Shown: one piece after another, positions 44,100-51,487 of the stretch | How positions within the stretch are numbered: position 1 is the stretch's first letter | Layout of the letters: the number at the start of each line of letters is the position of its first letter | Assembly (NCBI RefSeq): GCF_004402705.1 | Contig: NZ_SOFM01000027.1 | Location: 62,001 to 126,000, forward strand | Length of the DNA stretch: 64,000 bases | Origin: Cryobacterium mannosilyticum | GTDB taxonomy: Bacteria > Actinomycetota > Actinomycetes > Actinomycetales > Microbacteriaceae | Direction: 5' to 3' | Notes under the pieces: model-generated | What the model was told of the DNA's origin: nothing | The model's database searches: none | Seen by the model: only the letters and a program-made list of their open reading frames with translations | Program-made: the position numbers and the translations under genes

Positions 44100-44414
44100 A
44101 TGGGAACGCTCAGCTACGGCGACATCAAGGTCGATCTCGACGACTTCAGCCTGTTCCATCTCGACGTGCTGCTAACCAGGCTGCGCGGAGCGACCTTCCA
44201 GCTGCATGTTGGTCTCGGCGCCGCTCGCGACGGAAACCTCCTGTCTCTCGCAGTCACCCCAGGTGTCGCCCTTGCACTCGAGTACGCGAACACGCCGGAG
44301 CTCACGCTCGACATGGAGGCGATCAACTATGCAGTGTTCCAAGTCCAGAGCGGCGGCTTCGTATCTGTCCCGTTCCCGTCCAAGAGCGATAGCAGCAAAG
44401 CCCCTACTGGCTAG
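44100..44414 (+). CDS. Diverged DUF7882-like protein in the element
   Basis: A 104-aa protein resembling the chromosomal protein at 10790-11122: MG-L-Y start (MGTLSYGDIKVDLDDFSLFH), LR at residue ~29, a central Gly/Pro-rich part, and the ending SGGFVSVPFP versus SGGLQLVPEP. Strong ribosome site AAAGGAGAACC. A Microbacteriaceae-specific family appearing both in the host and in this element suggests a role in host-element interaction. Function unknown. Confidence 0.65.
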   Translation: MGTLSYGDIKVDLDDFSLFHLDVLLTRLRGATFQLHVGLGAARDGNLLSLAVTPGVALALEYANTPELTLDMEAINYAVFQVQSGGFVSVPFPSKSDSSKAPTG

Positions 44415-44584
44415 AGGGATTGCCCCAGCTTGAGGGCGCGCGTTGACGTACAGGTGTACACGGCTGCGCACGTTTGCTCCCGAATGTTCGACAGGGGCAC
44501 GATCTGCCGTTCGCCGTCGTGCCCTTGACGTACACGCGCACACGCCACGCGCGTGCGCGTAGGCGTGACCAGTGCGCACCAAAG

Positions 44585-44941
44585 TCAGCGGTATTGCCCT
44601 TTGTGGTGCCGGTTCACGTTGTAGATCGCGTACGAAAGTCGCTTCTCTTGGCGGGTCATGCTGCCATCTGGTCGCTGGGTCAGGGGGAGTGCGAGGTATG
44701 CCCGGAGTAGTTCGTCTTCGCGGTCGACTCGCACGGCCCACTGGTCGATCTGTCGTGCCTGTGTGGCTACGGCTGCGGCGCCGAGGTTCTCGAAGTACAC
44801 ACCGTATTCACGCGCGATTTTGGACACGACGCCTGTTGAGATCCCGAACTCGCGGGCTAGCTCGTTCCGGCCGGCGCCCATGCTGATCCGGCCAGCGATG
44901 CGGCGGCGGGTCTCGGTGGGGATGGGTGTTGGTTTCGGCAT
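44585..44941 (-). CDS. HTH protein, candidate small terminase subunit
   Basis: A 118-aa protein starting MPKPTPIPTETRRRIAGRIS, with HTH GAGRNELAREFGISTGVVSK near 22-42 and a long C-terminal helix-rich tail ending LSYAIYNVNRHHKGQYR. The N-terminal HTH plus short C-terminal oligomer-like domain fits small terminases of actinophages, which choose the DNA to package; a plain regulator is possible. It is transcribed leftward from the palindrome-rich block at 44999-45298, where a packaging site would be expected. Confidence 0.55.
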   Translation of the reverse strand: MPKPTPIPTETRRRIAGRISMGAGRNELAREFGISTGVVSKIAREYGVYFENLGAAAVATQARQIDQWAVRVDREDELLRAYLALPLTQRPDGSMTRQEKRLSYAIYNVNRHHKGQYR

Positions 44942-44992
44942 GGGCGCTCCAACAGGATTCGGGTCAAGCGGAGGGACAGTCCGGCTAGACAA

Positions 44993-45020
44993 GGGGGTAT
45001 GCGAACTTCGCATGTCCCCC
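44993..45020. repeat. Palindrome with G/C flanks
   Basis: ATGCGAA-C-TTCGCAT (44999-45013) flanked by GGGGG (44993-44997) and CCCCC (45016-45020), so that nearly 28 bases can fold into one hairpin. Confidence 0.85.
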
Positions 45021-45074
45021 AAGCTTGGTCGTGCTGCGCGTGCTTGGCAATAGGTGGCAGATTTACACGTTGAG

Positions 45075-45118
45075 CCCTGATCTGGATCATTTCGTTGGGG
45101 TCAACGAAATGGTCAGGG
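45075..45118. repeat. Dyad A with outer stem
   Basis: CATTTCGTTG (45088-45097), GGGT loop, CAACGAAATG (45102-45111), plus an outer CCCTGA/TCAGGG pair (45075-45080, 45113-45118). Confidence 0.85.
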
Positions 45119-45152
45119 ACGTCTTCGCGACCTCGCGGAATCATCCGTCGAC

Positions 45153-45174
45153 CATCTTCCCGGGGTGCGAAAAT
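45153..45174. repeat. Dyad B, degenerate copy
   Basis: CATCTTCCC-GGGGT-GCGAAAATG keeps the CAT...ATG ends and GGGGT centre of dyads A and C, but only part of the stem pairs. Confidence 0.6.
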
Positions 45175-45238
45175 GGCCGACCCGCTGCGTGATGGCCCAA
45201 GGGTCTCAATTTGGGTGACCCCCTTCGGTATGGGGGAT

Positions 45239-45262
45239 CATTTTCGTGGGGTCACGAAAATG
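45239..45262. repeat. Dyad C, compensatory variant of dyad A
   Basis: CATTTTCGTG (45239-45248), GGGT, CACGAAAATG (45253-45262). It differs from dyad A at several stem positions, yet every change is matched in the opposite arm. Confidence 0.85.
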
Positions 45263-45285
45263 GTCGGGCTTGGGGCGAGGGGGCA

Positions 45286-45298
45286 TGCGAAGTTCGCA
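45286..45298. repeat. Second TGCGAA palindrome
   Basis: TGCGAA-G-TTCGCA at 45286-45298, preceded by GGGGGCA. It is a variant of the palindrome at 44999-45013 and closes the block. Confidence 0.8.
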
Positions 45299-45356
45299 GG
45301 CCCTTGCGCATGGGGATGATTTAGGCGCGCCCCTGAAATGTCCGGAGCCGGCAGCG

Positions 45357-45704
45357 TCACAGCTCGAGGGCGTCCAGCCGATCGGCCAGGGACCGCAGCC
45401 ACGCCGGGAAGGCTTCGTAGTCGTCGGCCGCCTTGCGATACTCCGCCGCGGACATCAAGTCGCCGTCGGCGCCGGCGTGGATGTCGCCGACCGGTGGTCT
45501 CCCATCCGAGTACACCGAGAGTGCAGCTTCCACGGTGCCGCCGTCGAAATCTGCGGCGACGTAGACCTCGTGACGCCACTCGGCGCGGGTCTGGAGGGGG
45601 TCGTGGTACCGACGCGTGCAGCCCTCGAACTCGCAGGGGGTGTCCCAGGTGCGGTCAGATCTCTCGGCAGGTGCATCGTCTGTGGGGGCGCCGGTGTCGG
45701 TCAT
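45357..45704 (-). CDS. Uncharacterised 115-aa acidic protein
   Basis: ATG 45704 preceded by GAAGGAAGCC. Acidic product with a Cys pair (CEFEGCTRRYHDP, residues about 24-36), WRHEVYVAADFDGGTVEAAL and AFPAWLRSLADRLDALEL. Possibly DNA mimic-like or structural. No family recognised. Transcribed toward the palindrome block; divergent from 45820. Confidence 0.65.
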   Translation of the reverse strand: MTDTGAPTDDAPAERSDRTWDTPCEFEGCTRRYHDPLQTRAEWRHEVYVAADFDGGTVEAALSVYSDGRPPVGDIHAGADGDLMSAAEYRKAADDYEAFPAWLRSLADRLDALEL

Positions 45705-45819
45705 GGCTTCCTTCGGTCAGGGCGGCACGCCGGGCAGTGGCAGCCTCCGGATTTGTGATCAAGCCTGAGCTGTGCGCGTCTTGAATGCAAGGCTCTGGCG
45801 ACCCCCTACGCTGGCCGCT

Positions 45820-46056
45820 ATGAGACAGACGGCGGCGCCCGGAGCGGTAGTCGACAATGCACCCCCAGTGCGCACCCGTGAGGAGTGCATCAAGGCGGCC
45901 GCGGTCTCCTTGGCGAACTGCTACCGGATCCTTTACACCTATCCCATCGAGGAAGCAGCACGGCGCGCAGTGCGCCCAGGCGGCCCGACATACGAGCAGT
46001 TGCTCGTGCGGATCGCCGTCAAGCGGGAGAAGTACCTAGTGACCTCACCAGCATGA
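45820..46056 (+). CDS. Uncharacterised 78-aa element protein
   Basis: ATG 45820 chosen over 45772 because it fits a cleaner start (MRQTAAPGAVVDNAPPVRTR). The body TREECIKAAAVSLANCYRIL is helical. Four-base overlap with the next HTH gene. No family recognised. Confidence 0.55.
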   Translation: MRQTAAPGAVVDNAPPVRTREECIKAAAVSLANCYRILYTYPIEEAARRAVRPGGPTYEQLLVRIAVKREKYLVTSPA

Positions 46057-46370
46057 CCGAGCAGCTGGATCCTCAGCCCTCGACGATCGAGGCACTCATT
46101 CGCCAGGTCGTGCGCGAAGAAGTGCGGGCGCAGCGGGACGCTGACGCGGCAAGGGCCCGGCCAGAGGTCGCCATCGTTGACCCGTTGCGCCTGTACTCAG
46201 TGACGGCCGCCTCCGGGATCCTCGCGATGTCCAAGGTGTGGGTCTACAAGCAGATCCGAGAGGGCCATCTCCCTGTCGTGGAATTTGGACACACGCGGCC
46301 GCACCAACGGATCCGTGCAGTCGACCTGCAGCGGTTCATCGAGGATCGGGTATTCCTGTGCTCGGACTGA
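46053..46370 (+). CDS. Small HTH (MerR/excisionase-like) protein 3
   Basis: A 105-aa protein whose C-terminal half is a DNA-binding HTH: LYSVTAASGILAMSKVWVYK, QIREGHLPVVEFGHTRPHQR, RAVDLQRFIEDR. The N-terminal helix EALIRQVVREEVRAQRDADA may multimerise. Third protein of this fold in the element. It precedes the DUF3800 gene. Confidence 0.7.
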   Translation: MTEQLDPQPSTIEALIRQVVREEVRAQRDADAARARPEVAIVDPLRLYSVTAASGILAMSKVWVYKQIREGHLPVVEFGHTRPHQRIRAVDLQRFIEDRVFLCSD

Positions 46371-46447
46371 CTGGACTCGACGGGTGCGCGTCGCTTGCCA
46401 CGCCAGCCGTTGCCGCCAACGTCACAGCCGTGGTGCAGGATGGAGTC

Positions 46448-47176
46448 ATGCTGCATGCGTTCATCGATGAGACAGGCGACCGCGGGATCACGCCGAGAGC
46501 ATCAGACCATTTCATTCTGACCGCCGGTGTCGTTCGTGATACGAATCGTCACCTTGTAAATCCATTCCTTGAGTCGATCAGAACCGGCCTTCGAAAACCC
46601 TCAGGCTTCTATCTGACCTGGAAGAACATCCGATCTCATCAGGATCGCGTTCACATCGCTCAAGAACTCGGCAAGCAGACGTGGCTGAAGAAGGTCTCCG
46701 TCATTGCATGCAAGCGGCATCTGCCGGCCACGCAGATCAACCAGAGCCAGATCTATCTCTATCAACTCCGCTTCATGTTGGAGCGTCTTTCCTGGTTAGC
46801 GAGAACGAACAATGAGGTGCTGCATTTCACCATCGCGCAAATTCCGAGAGTGAGTCAGTCAGATCTTCGCGAGTACGAGCACGTACTTGCCCGGCAGTCT
46901 GGCTGTCAGATCCATTGGGCATCGCTGGATCGGAAGGGGGGGTCAATCGATCAGCCACAAAGGCTCGAAGAACTGCAGCTCGCGGACCTACTCGCATCAG
47001 CCACTGGAGCAGCATTCAATGCTGACCGATGGGGGAACACGGAACAGCGCTATGTGCAGTGTCTGGCGCCGCGCCTTTACCGGCATGGCAGCAGCCCGTT
47101 GACGTCCTATGGGATGAAGATGCATCCGTGGACGGACGCAACAAAGGCCGCGTATCCATGGATCGCGACCTTGTAG
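46448..47176 (+). CDS. DUF3800 family protein, cargo at the right end
   Basis: A 242-aa protein with the DUF3800 opening MLHAFIDETGDRG (acidic pair Asp/Glu near residues 7-8) and a late LQLADLLASATGAAFNADRW. The family is proposed to have an RNase H-like fold and is found on mobile DNA and near defence genes. Base composition is less GC-rich than neighbours, with CAT/GAA/AGA use unlike the operon, so it was probably acquired separately. ATG 46448 has GGATGGAGTC upstream. Confidence 0.8.
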   Translation: MLHAFIDETGDRGITPRASDHFILTAGVVRDTNRHLVNPFLESIRTGLRKPSGFYLTWKNIRSHQDRVHIAQELGKQTWLKKVSVIACKRHLPATQINQSQIYLYQLRFMLERLSWLARTNNEVLHFTIAQIPRVSQSDLREYEHVLARQSGCQIHWASLDRKGGSIDQPQRLEELQLADLLASATGAAFNADRWGNTEQRYVQCLAPRLYRHGSSPLTSYGMKMHPWTDATKAAYPWIATL

Positions 47177-47502
47177 CGCGTGTCGACCGGCAATTACCGC
47201 TCAGCGGGTGCAACTTGACAGCTGCTGACGGTCACCCACGCAGATTCAGGTTAACACAGGCATCGGTCCTTCTCTAGGAGGCTACGAGATAGAAAAACAA
47301 TATGCGCCTCACGGCGTACCCCTTCAACGGCCGTGTGATGGTGCCTGGGCGACCATTCAGCGAGTATCCGCGATGATGCCGCCCCACCGAAACCCCACAA
47401 CTCCCCACAATTCAAACGTGATCCAAGAATCCAAGCGGCCTCTAAACCCTTGATATTCCGCGGTTGTGCTGAGTCTCCCGCGTGAATCCGGGGCTGTTTA
47501 GC
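47177..47502. other. Non-coding right end of the element
   Basis: No supported gene. CCCCACAA occurs at 47393-47400 and 47403-47410, and also at 34438-34445 close to attL; these may be integrase arm-binding sites, which normally flank both ends. The stretch is relatively AT-rich. Confidence 0.45.
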
Positions 47503-47526
47503 GGGTTCGAATCCCTCACTTGCCAC
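47503..47526 (+). repeat. attR: right copy of the 24-bp attachment repeat
   Basis: Identical to 34342-34365 but not part of a complete tRNA: upstream bases do not continue the tRNA-Tyr anticodon or D arm. Confidence 0.9.
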
Positions 47527-47557
47527 TCACTCTTTGCGTGTCCCGTAGCGTTGGAGC

Positions 47558-48391
47558 ATGACTGCTCCCGCTTCGACCGAACTACTCCGCCTCGCCCGGG
47601 AGATCGCCCTCGAAGCGGGCGAGCTCGCCCTGACCCGGCGGGCCGAGGGCGTTCACGTCGCGGCGTCCAAATCCTCGCCCGAGGACGTGGTCACGGATGC
47701 CGACCGCGAGACCGAGGCGCTCATCCGCCGCCGCCTGGCCGACGCCCGTCCGCATGACGGTTTCTTCGGCGAGGAATCCGACGCCACCGGCGGCAGCTCC
47801 GGGCTGACCTGGGTAGTCGACCCGATCGACGGCACCGTCAACTACCTCTACGGGATCCCGGCCTGGGGCGTCAGCATCGCCGTCGTCGAGGGTGAGCCCG
47901 ACCCGGCGACCTGGACGACCCTGGCCGGCGCGGTGCGGAACCCCGCAGCCGACGAGCTCTTCACCGCCGCGGCCGGGCAGGGCTCATTCCTCGGCAAGCG
48001 CAGACTCCAGGTTCCCTCCGGCGTGCCCCTGTCCCTCGCCCTGCTCGGCACCGGTTTCTCCTATCAGGCCGCGCGCCGGGAGCGGCAGGCCGACGTCGTG
48101 CGCGGCCTGGTCGGCCAGGTTCGGGACATCCGCCGGATCGGTTCTGCCGCCCTCGACCTGTGTTCGGTGGCGGCCGGCCGGTTGAACCTCTACTACGAGC
48201 GCGGCCTGAACCCGTGGGACCTGGCGGCAGGAGCGCTGATCGCGCGCGAGGCCGGGGCCCGGGTCGGCGCGTTCGGCGACGACCGGGAAGGGAACGATCT
48301 GCTGATTGCGGGCGCGCCCGACCTCTACGAGGTGTTCGCGCCGATACTTTCCGATCTTTTCGACCGTCACATGGATGAGGGCGGTCGGTAG
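47558..48391 (+). CDS. Inositol monophosphatase family protein
   Basis: A 277-aa magnesium-dependent phosphatase of the IMPase family (SuhB/CysQ-like). Motif A: FFGEESDAT near 69 and WVVDPIDGTVNYLYGIPAWG near 86; motif B: NPWDLAAGALIAREAGARV near 222. All metal ligands are present. First chromosomal gene after attR; it has its own ATG at 47558. Substrate (inositol phosphate, histidinol phosphate or another sugar phosphate) not resolved. Confidence 0.9.
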   Translation: MTAPASTELLRLAREIALEAGELALTRRAEGVHVAASKSSPEDVVTDADRETEALIRRRLADARPHDGFFGEESDATGGSSGLTWVVDPIDGTVNYLYGIPAWGVSIAVVEGEPDPATWTTLAGAVRNPAADELFTAAAGQGSFLGKRRLQVPSGVPLSLALLGTGFSYQAARRERQADVVRGLVGQVRDIRRIGSAALDLCSVAAGRLNLYYERGLNPWDLAAGALIAREAGARVGAFGDDREGNDLLIAGAPDLYEVFAPILSDLFDRHMDEGGR

Positions 48392-48477
48392 GGCCGCCAC
48401 GCCGAGCGCATCCGCGGAATCCCGGGCGAGTCGCCGGCCGGCCCGCGCTGTCGGGAGGCTCCGTCGGGAGGCCCGGG

Positions 48478-48515
48478 CACCCCCGTTTTCGGGTGTCATT
48501 CGGCCCCGCCGAATG
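48478..48515 (+). terminator. Hairpins downstream of the IMPase gene
   Basis: CACCC (48478-48482)/GGGTG (48491-48495) with a CCGTTTTC loop, and directly after it CATTCGG (48497-48503)/CCGAATG (48509-48515) with a CCCCG loop. There is no T run, so termination strength is uncertain. Confidence 0.5.
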
Positions 48516-48619
48516 GGAAATCGGGGCTTCCCGGGTTACCCTGTACTGATTCGTTACTTTGGCACTGGCCAAGACGACCGTTCTGGCTCCCTGTCCAACG
48601 CACCGAAAGAACCTCTCCT

Positions 48620-50041
48620 TTGCCCTCTCACTCCCCTTCATCGGCTGCCTCTGTGCCCGATGCGAGTGACCCGGCAGGACAGCCTTCCCAAGGAGCATCC
48701 CTGACCCGTCGCGAGCTGCGTGAGCGCGAGCGTGCTGCACGCGCACCCGTGGAGGTCGCCGACGCGCGCCACACGAGCCGCCACGACTCGGGCGTTGTCG
48801 CACCGCCGAAGGCGGCTGAGCCGGTCGCCGCGGCACCCGTCGAGCCCGCACCCGCACCCGTCGAGCCGACCGCGATCCAGCCAGAGCCGCTCGAACCCGC
48901 GCCGCTCGAACCCGCGCCGGTGTTCATGCCGCTCGCCGAAGCCCTCGCCGACGCGGACCTGCGTCTGCCCGAGCTCGACACGGTCACGATCGCCGACACG
49001 GACCGGCTCATCGCCGCCCCCGCGGCAGCCGAGGCTCCGGTCTCCGACCTGGAGCAGCTCCAGACGGACGTCTCGCCGGTCACGACCTCGACCCCGATCC
49101 AATTCCCCACCCGGGCCCAGGCCCGCGCCAGGCAGGCCGCCTCGCGCTCCGGCCAGCCCGCCCCGCGGTCGGCCGCTTCACGTCCCGAGGCGCCGCCGCC
49201 CGCAGCGTCGCTCCCCGAGGCATCCGCGCCCGTTGTGGGCATCACGGAGGCCCCTCGACTCCGGGCTTCCGTAACGCCACCCGCTGCCCCCCGGTCACCC
49301 CGGACGGCCACCCCGGCCAGCGGACTCGCCCGGCGGCTCGCGACGACCGGCGTCACGTTCGTGGCGATGGCGTTCGTCGCCCTGATGGCCGTCTCCACCT
49401 CCCTGCCGGCCGAGGCGCTGCTCTCCTCCGCCGATGTGCAGGCCGCGGCCCACGCCGCCCTGCGCACGACCAAAACCGAACCGGCCCAGACGCTCACGAT
49501 GAGCGGCGGCACCGACGTCATCTCCGTGCAGCGCGACGGCTACGAGTCGAAGACCATCGCCGAGGTCGCCGCGGCCAGCGGCATCCGGATGGAAGCCACG
49601 TTCACCAACAACCCGAACGGCACGATCCAGTGGCCGTTCGCCGTCGGCGTGCACATCGGCGACCGCTTCGGTTTCCGCGACTGCGCCGGCTGCTCGTCCA
49701 ATCATGGCGGCCAGGACTTCAATCCGGGTCTGGGTGCCCCCATCCAGTCGATCGCCGACGGAGTTGTCAGCTTCAGCGAAGACGGTGAGGGCAGCCTGGG
49801 CACGCACATGATCATCGACCACATGATCGACGGCAAGCTCGTCTCCAGCGTCTATGCGCACATGATCAAGGGTTCGATGCTGTTCAAGACCGGCGACGTC
49901 GTCAAGGTCGGACAGGTCATCGGCAAGGTCGGGAACACGGGCATGTCGACCGGGCCGCACCTGCACCTCGATATTCGGCTCGGTGGCAAGGACGGCACCA
50001 AGGTAGACCCGCTCGCCTGGCTGTACGCCAACACGAACTAG
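48620..50041 (+). CDS. M23-family cell-wall metallopeptidase
   Basis: A 473-aa secreted or membrane-anchored peptidoglycan endopeptidase. The N-terminal 230 residues are Ala/Pro-rich (LEPAPLEPAPVFMPLAEALA region), then one membrane segment (VTFVAMAFVALMAVSTS near 245). The C-terminal LytM domain has the zinc ligands in NHGGQDFNPG near 360 and GPHLHLDIRL near 448. The start is TTG 48620, uncertain; a GTG at 48653 would shorten it by 11 residues. Confidence 0.85.
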   Translation: MPSHSPSSAASVPDASDPAGQPSQGASLTRRELRERERAARAPVEVADARHTSRHDSGVVAPPKAAEPVAAAPVEPAPAPVEPTAIQPEPLEPAPLEPAPVFMPLAEALADADLRLPELDTVTIADTDRLIAAPAAAEAPVSDLEQLQTDVSPVTTSTPIQFPTRAQARARQAASRSGQPAPRSAASRPEAPPPAASLPEASAPVVGITEAPRLRASVTPPAAPRSPRTATPASGLARRLATTGVTFVAMAFVALMAVSTSLPAEALLSSADVQAAAHAALRTTKTEPAQTLTMSGGTDVISVQRDGYESKTIAEVAAASGIRMEATFTNNPNGTIQWPFAVGVHIGDRFGFRDCAGCSSNHGGQDFNPGLGAPIQSIADGVVSFSEDGEGSLGTHMIIDHMIDGKLVSSVYAHMIKGSMLFKTGDVVKVGQVIGKVGNTGMSTGPHLHLDIRLGGKDGTKVDPLAWLYANTN

Positions 50042-50075
50042 CGGCACCGGCCTCCGCGGCTCAATCCGCCGCGGC

Positions 50076-50870
50076 TCAGGCGCGGTCGCGTTCGGGCAGC
50101 TCGTCGTCCTCGCGGGAACGGCTGATGGCGCTGAGGAACCCCTCAGGCAGCGCGTACTGCGATAGCCCGGCGATGCTGAGGATGTCGGTCTCCGCCTGGT
50201 CGTCGGGCTCGAGGGCGACGACCTGGTCGTGCAGGCGTTCCATCTTCACGTCGAGGCGGTTGGCGACATCCGCCGCCTGTTTCAGGTCGTGCACGAGGTC
50301 GACCGGCACCTCGCCCTGGTACTTGTAGAAGATCTTGTGTTCGAGGCTGGCCCAGAAGTCCATCGCGACGGTGCGGATCTGAATCTCGACCGTGACCGGT
50401 TCGACCCGGTCCGACATGAAGACCGGGATCGCGGCGATGAGGTGCAGGCTCTTGTAGCCGTTGGGCTTCGGCGCCGCGATGTAGTCCTTGACCTCGAGCA
50501 CGGTGATGTCCTGCTGGCTCGTGAGCATGTCCAGGATGCGGTACGTGTCGGAGATGAAGCTGCAGGTGATCCGGATGCCGGCGATGTCCTGGATCTGGGC
50601 GCGGATGTCATCGAGCACGAGCGGGCAGCCTTTGCGGACGGCCTTCTTCAGGATGCCCTCCGGCGACTTGAGCCGGAAGTTCACGTGCTCGATCGGGCTG
50701 TAGTCGTGGATCGAGCTGAACTCTTCCTTGAGGATGTTGATCTTGGTCATCATCTCGTCGGTCGCGAACTTGTACGACATCATGAATCGGGTGAGCTCGG
50801 TCTTCAGCTCCCGGCGCTGGGCGACGCTCCCGGCGGTGTCGAACCCCTTGTCGATGCCTCTGACGGCCAC
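50076..50870 (-). CDS. Small alarmone synthetase (RelA/SpoT synthetase domain only)
   Basis: A 264-aa protein with a single (p)ppGpp synthetase domain and no hydrolase or TGS/ACT domains. Motifs are QDIAGIRITCSFISDTYRIL near 97, KPNGYKSLHLIAAIPVF near 137 and VEIQIRTVAMDFWASLEHKI near 167, the last containing the catalytic Glu. It resembles RelP/RelQ-type stress alarmone synthetases. Convergent with the M23 peptidase gene. Confidence 0.9.
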   Translation of the reverse strand: MAVRGIDKGFDTAGSVAQRRELKTELTRFMMSYKFATDEMMTKINILKEEFSSIHDYSPIEHVNFRLKSPEGILKKAVRKGCPLVLDDIRAQIQDIAGIRITCSFISDTYRILDMLTSQQDITVLEVKDYIAAPKPNGYKSLHLIAAIPVFMSDRVEPVTVEIQIRTVAMDFWASLEHKIFYKYQGEVPVDLVHDLKQAADVANRLDVKMERLHDQVVALEPDDQAETDILSIAGLSQYALPEGFLSAISRSREDDELPERDRA

Positions 50871-50950
50871 GTTGACTCCTCCTGGGCGCTCAACTTACCG
50901 GCGCCGCAGGTCGATTCTCCCACTCGGGGTTGCGGGTGGGCTGGCAGGGC

Positions 50951-51014
50951 GCGAATGCAGGATGCCGGGGCTGCGCGGGGCGCCTGGGGCCTCGTTCCTC
51001 GCGAGTATCCTGCA
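50951..51014. repeat. Inverted TGCAGGAT element
   Basis: GCGAATGCAGGATGCC (50951-50966) and GCGAGTATCCTGCA (51001-51014), sharing the inverted core TGCAGGAT/ATCCTGCA. The first arm recurs at 51486-51499. Confidence 0.7.
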
Positions 51015-51112
51015 AACCGGCCCGCAGGGATGGAGAGTGCACAGATTCCGCGGCCGGAGGGCCCGGCGTGCCGGCACGCGGCATCCTGAGGCGATGGCGA
51101 TGGCGATGACGG

Positions 51113-51487
51113 ATGCTGCGGCAGCGATCACTCTGCGACGGCGGCAGCCAGTCCGGCCTGGAGACCCTCGTGCGCTTGTTCCTGATCAGGCAGCGCATCC
51201 GGGTTCGCAGCCAGGTCAGGGTGGCGGGCGTCGGCCACGTCGACCTGGTCGTCGGCGATCGTCTCGTGCTCGAACTCGACGGCGAGGAGTTTCACACCGG
51301 GCTCGCCTTCGAGGAGGACCGTCGCCGGGACTTCGCGCTCGTCCAGCAGGGCTATCTGGTGCTGAGAATCACCTACCGAATGATCATGCAGGACTGGCAG
51401 CGGGTGGCGGACGGCATCCTGGCACTCGTGCGCCGCGATGAGCACCGCTGGCGCGCCAGCAGGGTCCGGCCGACCCCCGGCAGGTGA
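51113..51487 (+). pseudogene. Truncated DUF559-type endonuclease-like protein
   Basis: A 124-codon frame corresponding to the C-terminal half of the DUF559/VSR-like proteins often found in Microbacteriaceae, which are usually ~280-300 aa. Core GLETLVRLFLIRQRIRVRSQ is followed by VAGVGHVDLVVGDRLVLELD and DFALVQQGYLVLRITYRMIM. An in-frame stop at 51107-51109 shows the usual N-terminal half is missing. The gene is flanked on both sides by related palindromic repeats, so it is probably a decaying fragment. Confidence 0.55.

Larger units (their letters stand above)
44942..45356. other. 415-bp non-coding palindrome-rich block
   Basis: The longest gene-free stretch inside the element apart from the right end. 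It contains two short palindromes (44999-45013, 45286-45298) enclosing three related larger dyads (45075-45118, 45153-45174, 45239-45262). No ORF with a ribosome site is seen. Candidate cos/pac site, origin or operator array. Confidence 0.75.
34342..47526. mobile_element. tRNA-Tyr-integrated element, candidate phage satellite
   Basis: About 13.2 kb between two identical 24-bp repeats. The left end has an intact tRNA-Tyr and a tyrosine integrase; the right end has only the tRNA 3' piece. Inside are two AlpA/Xis-like proteins, an XRE repressor with twin operators, a winged-helix replication-type gene with 22-bp iteron-like repeats, a chain of small overlapping genes, a phage tape measure protein, a possible small terminase, a palindrome-rich non-coding block and a DUF3800 gene. 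Virion capsid, portal, large terminase, tail tube, baseplate and lysis genes are absent, so it cannot make particles alone. Size and order resemble phage-inducible chromosomal islands. A deletion remnant of a prophage is the main alternative. Confidence 0.88.

Noticed and set aside
34342..47526. Complete prophage
   Set aside because: No terminase large subunit, portal, capsid, tail tube or lysis gene was found in 13 kb.
48392..48619. c-di-AMP riboswitch before the M23 peptidase
   Set aside because: Such leaders precede some actinobacterial cell-wall hydrolases, but the conserved core was not recognisable here.
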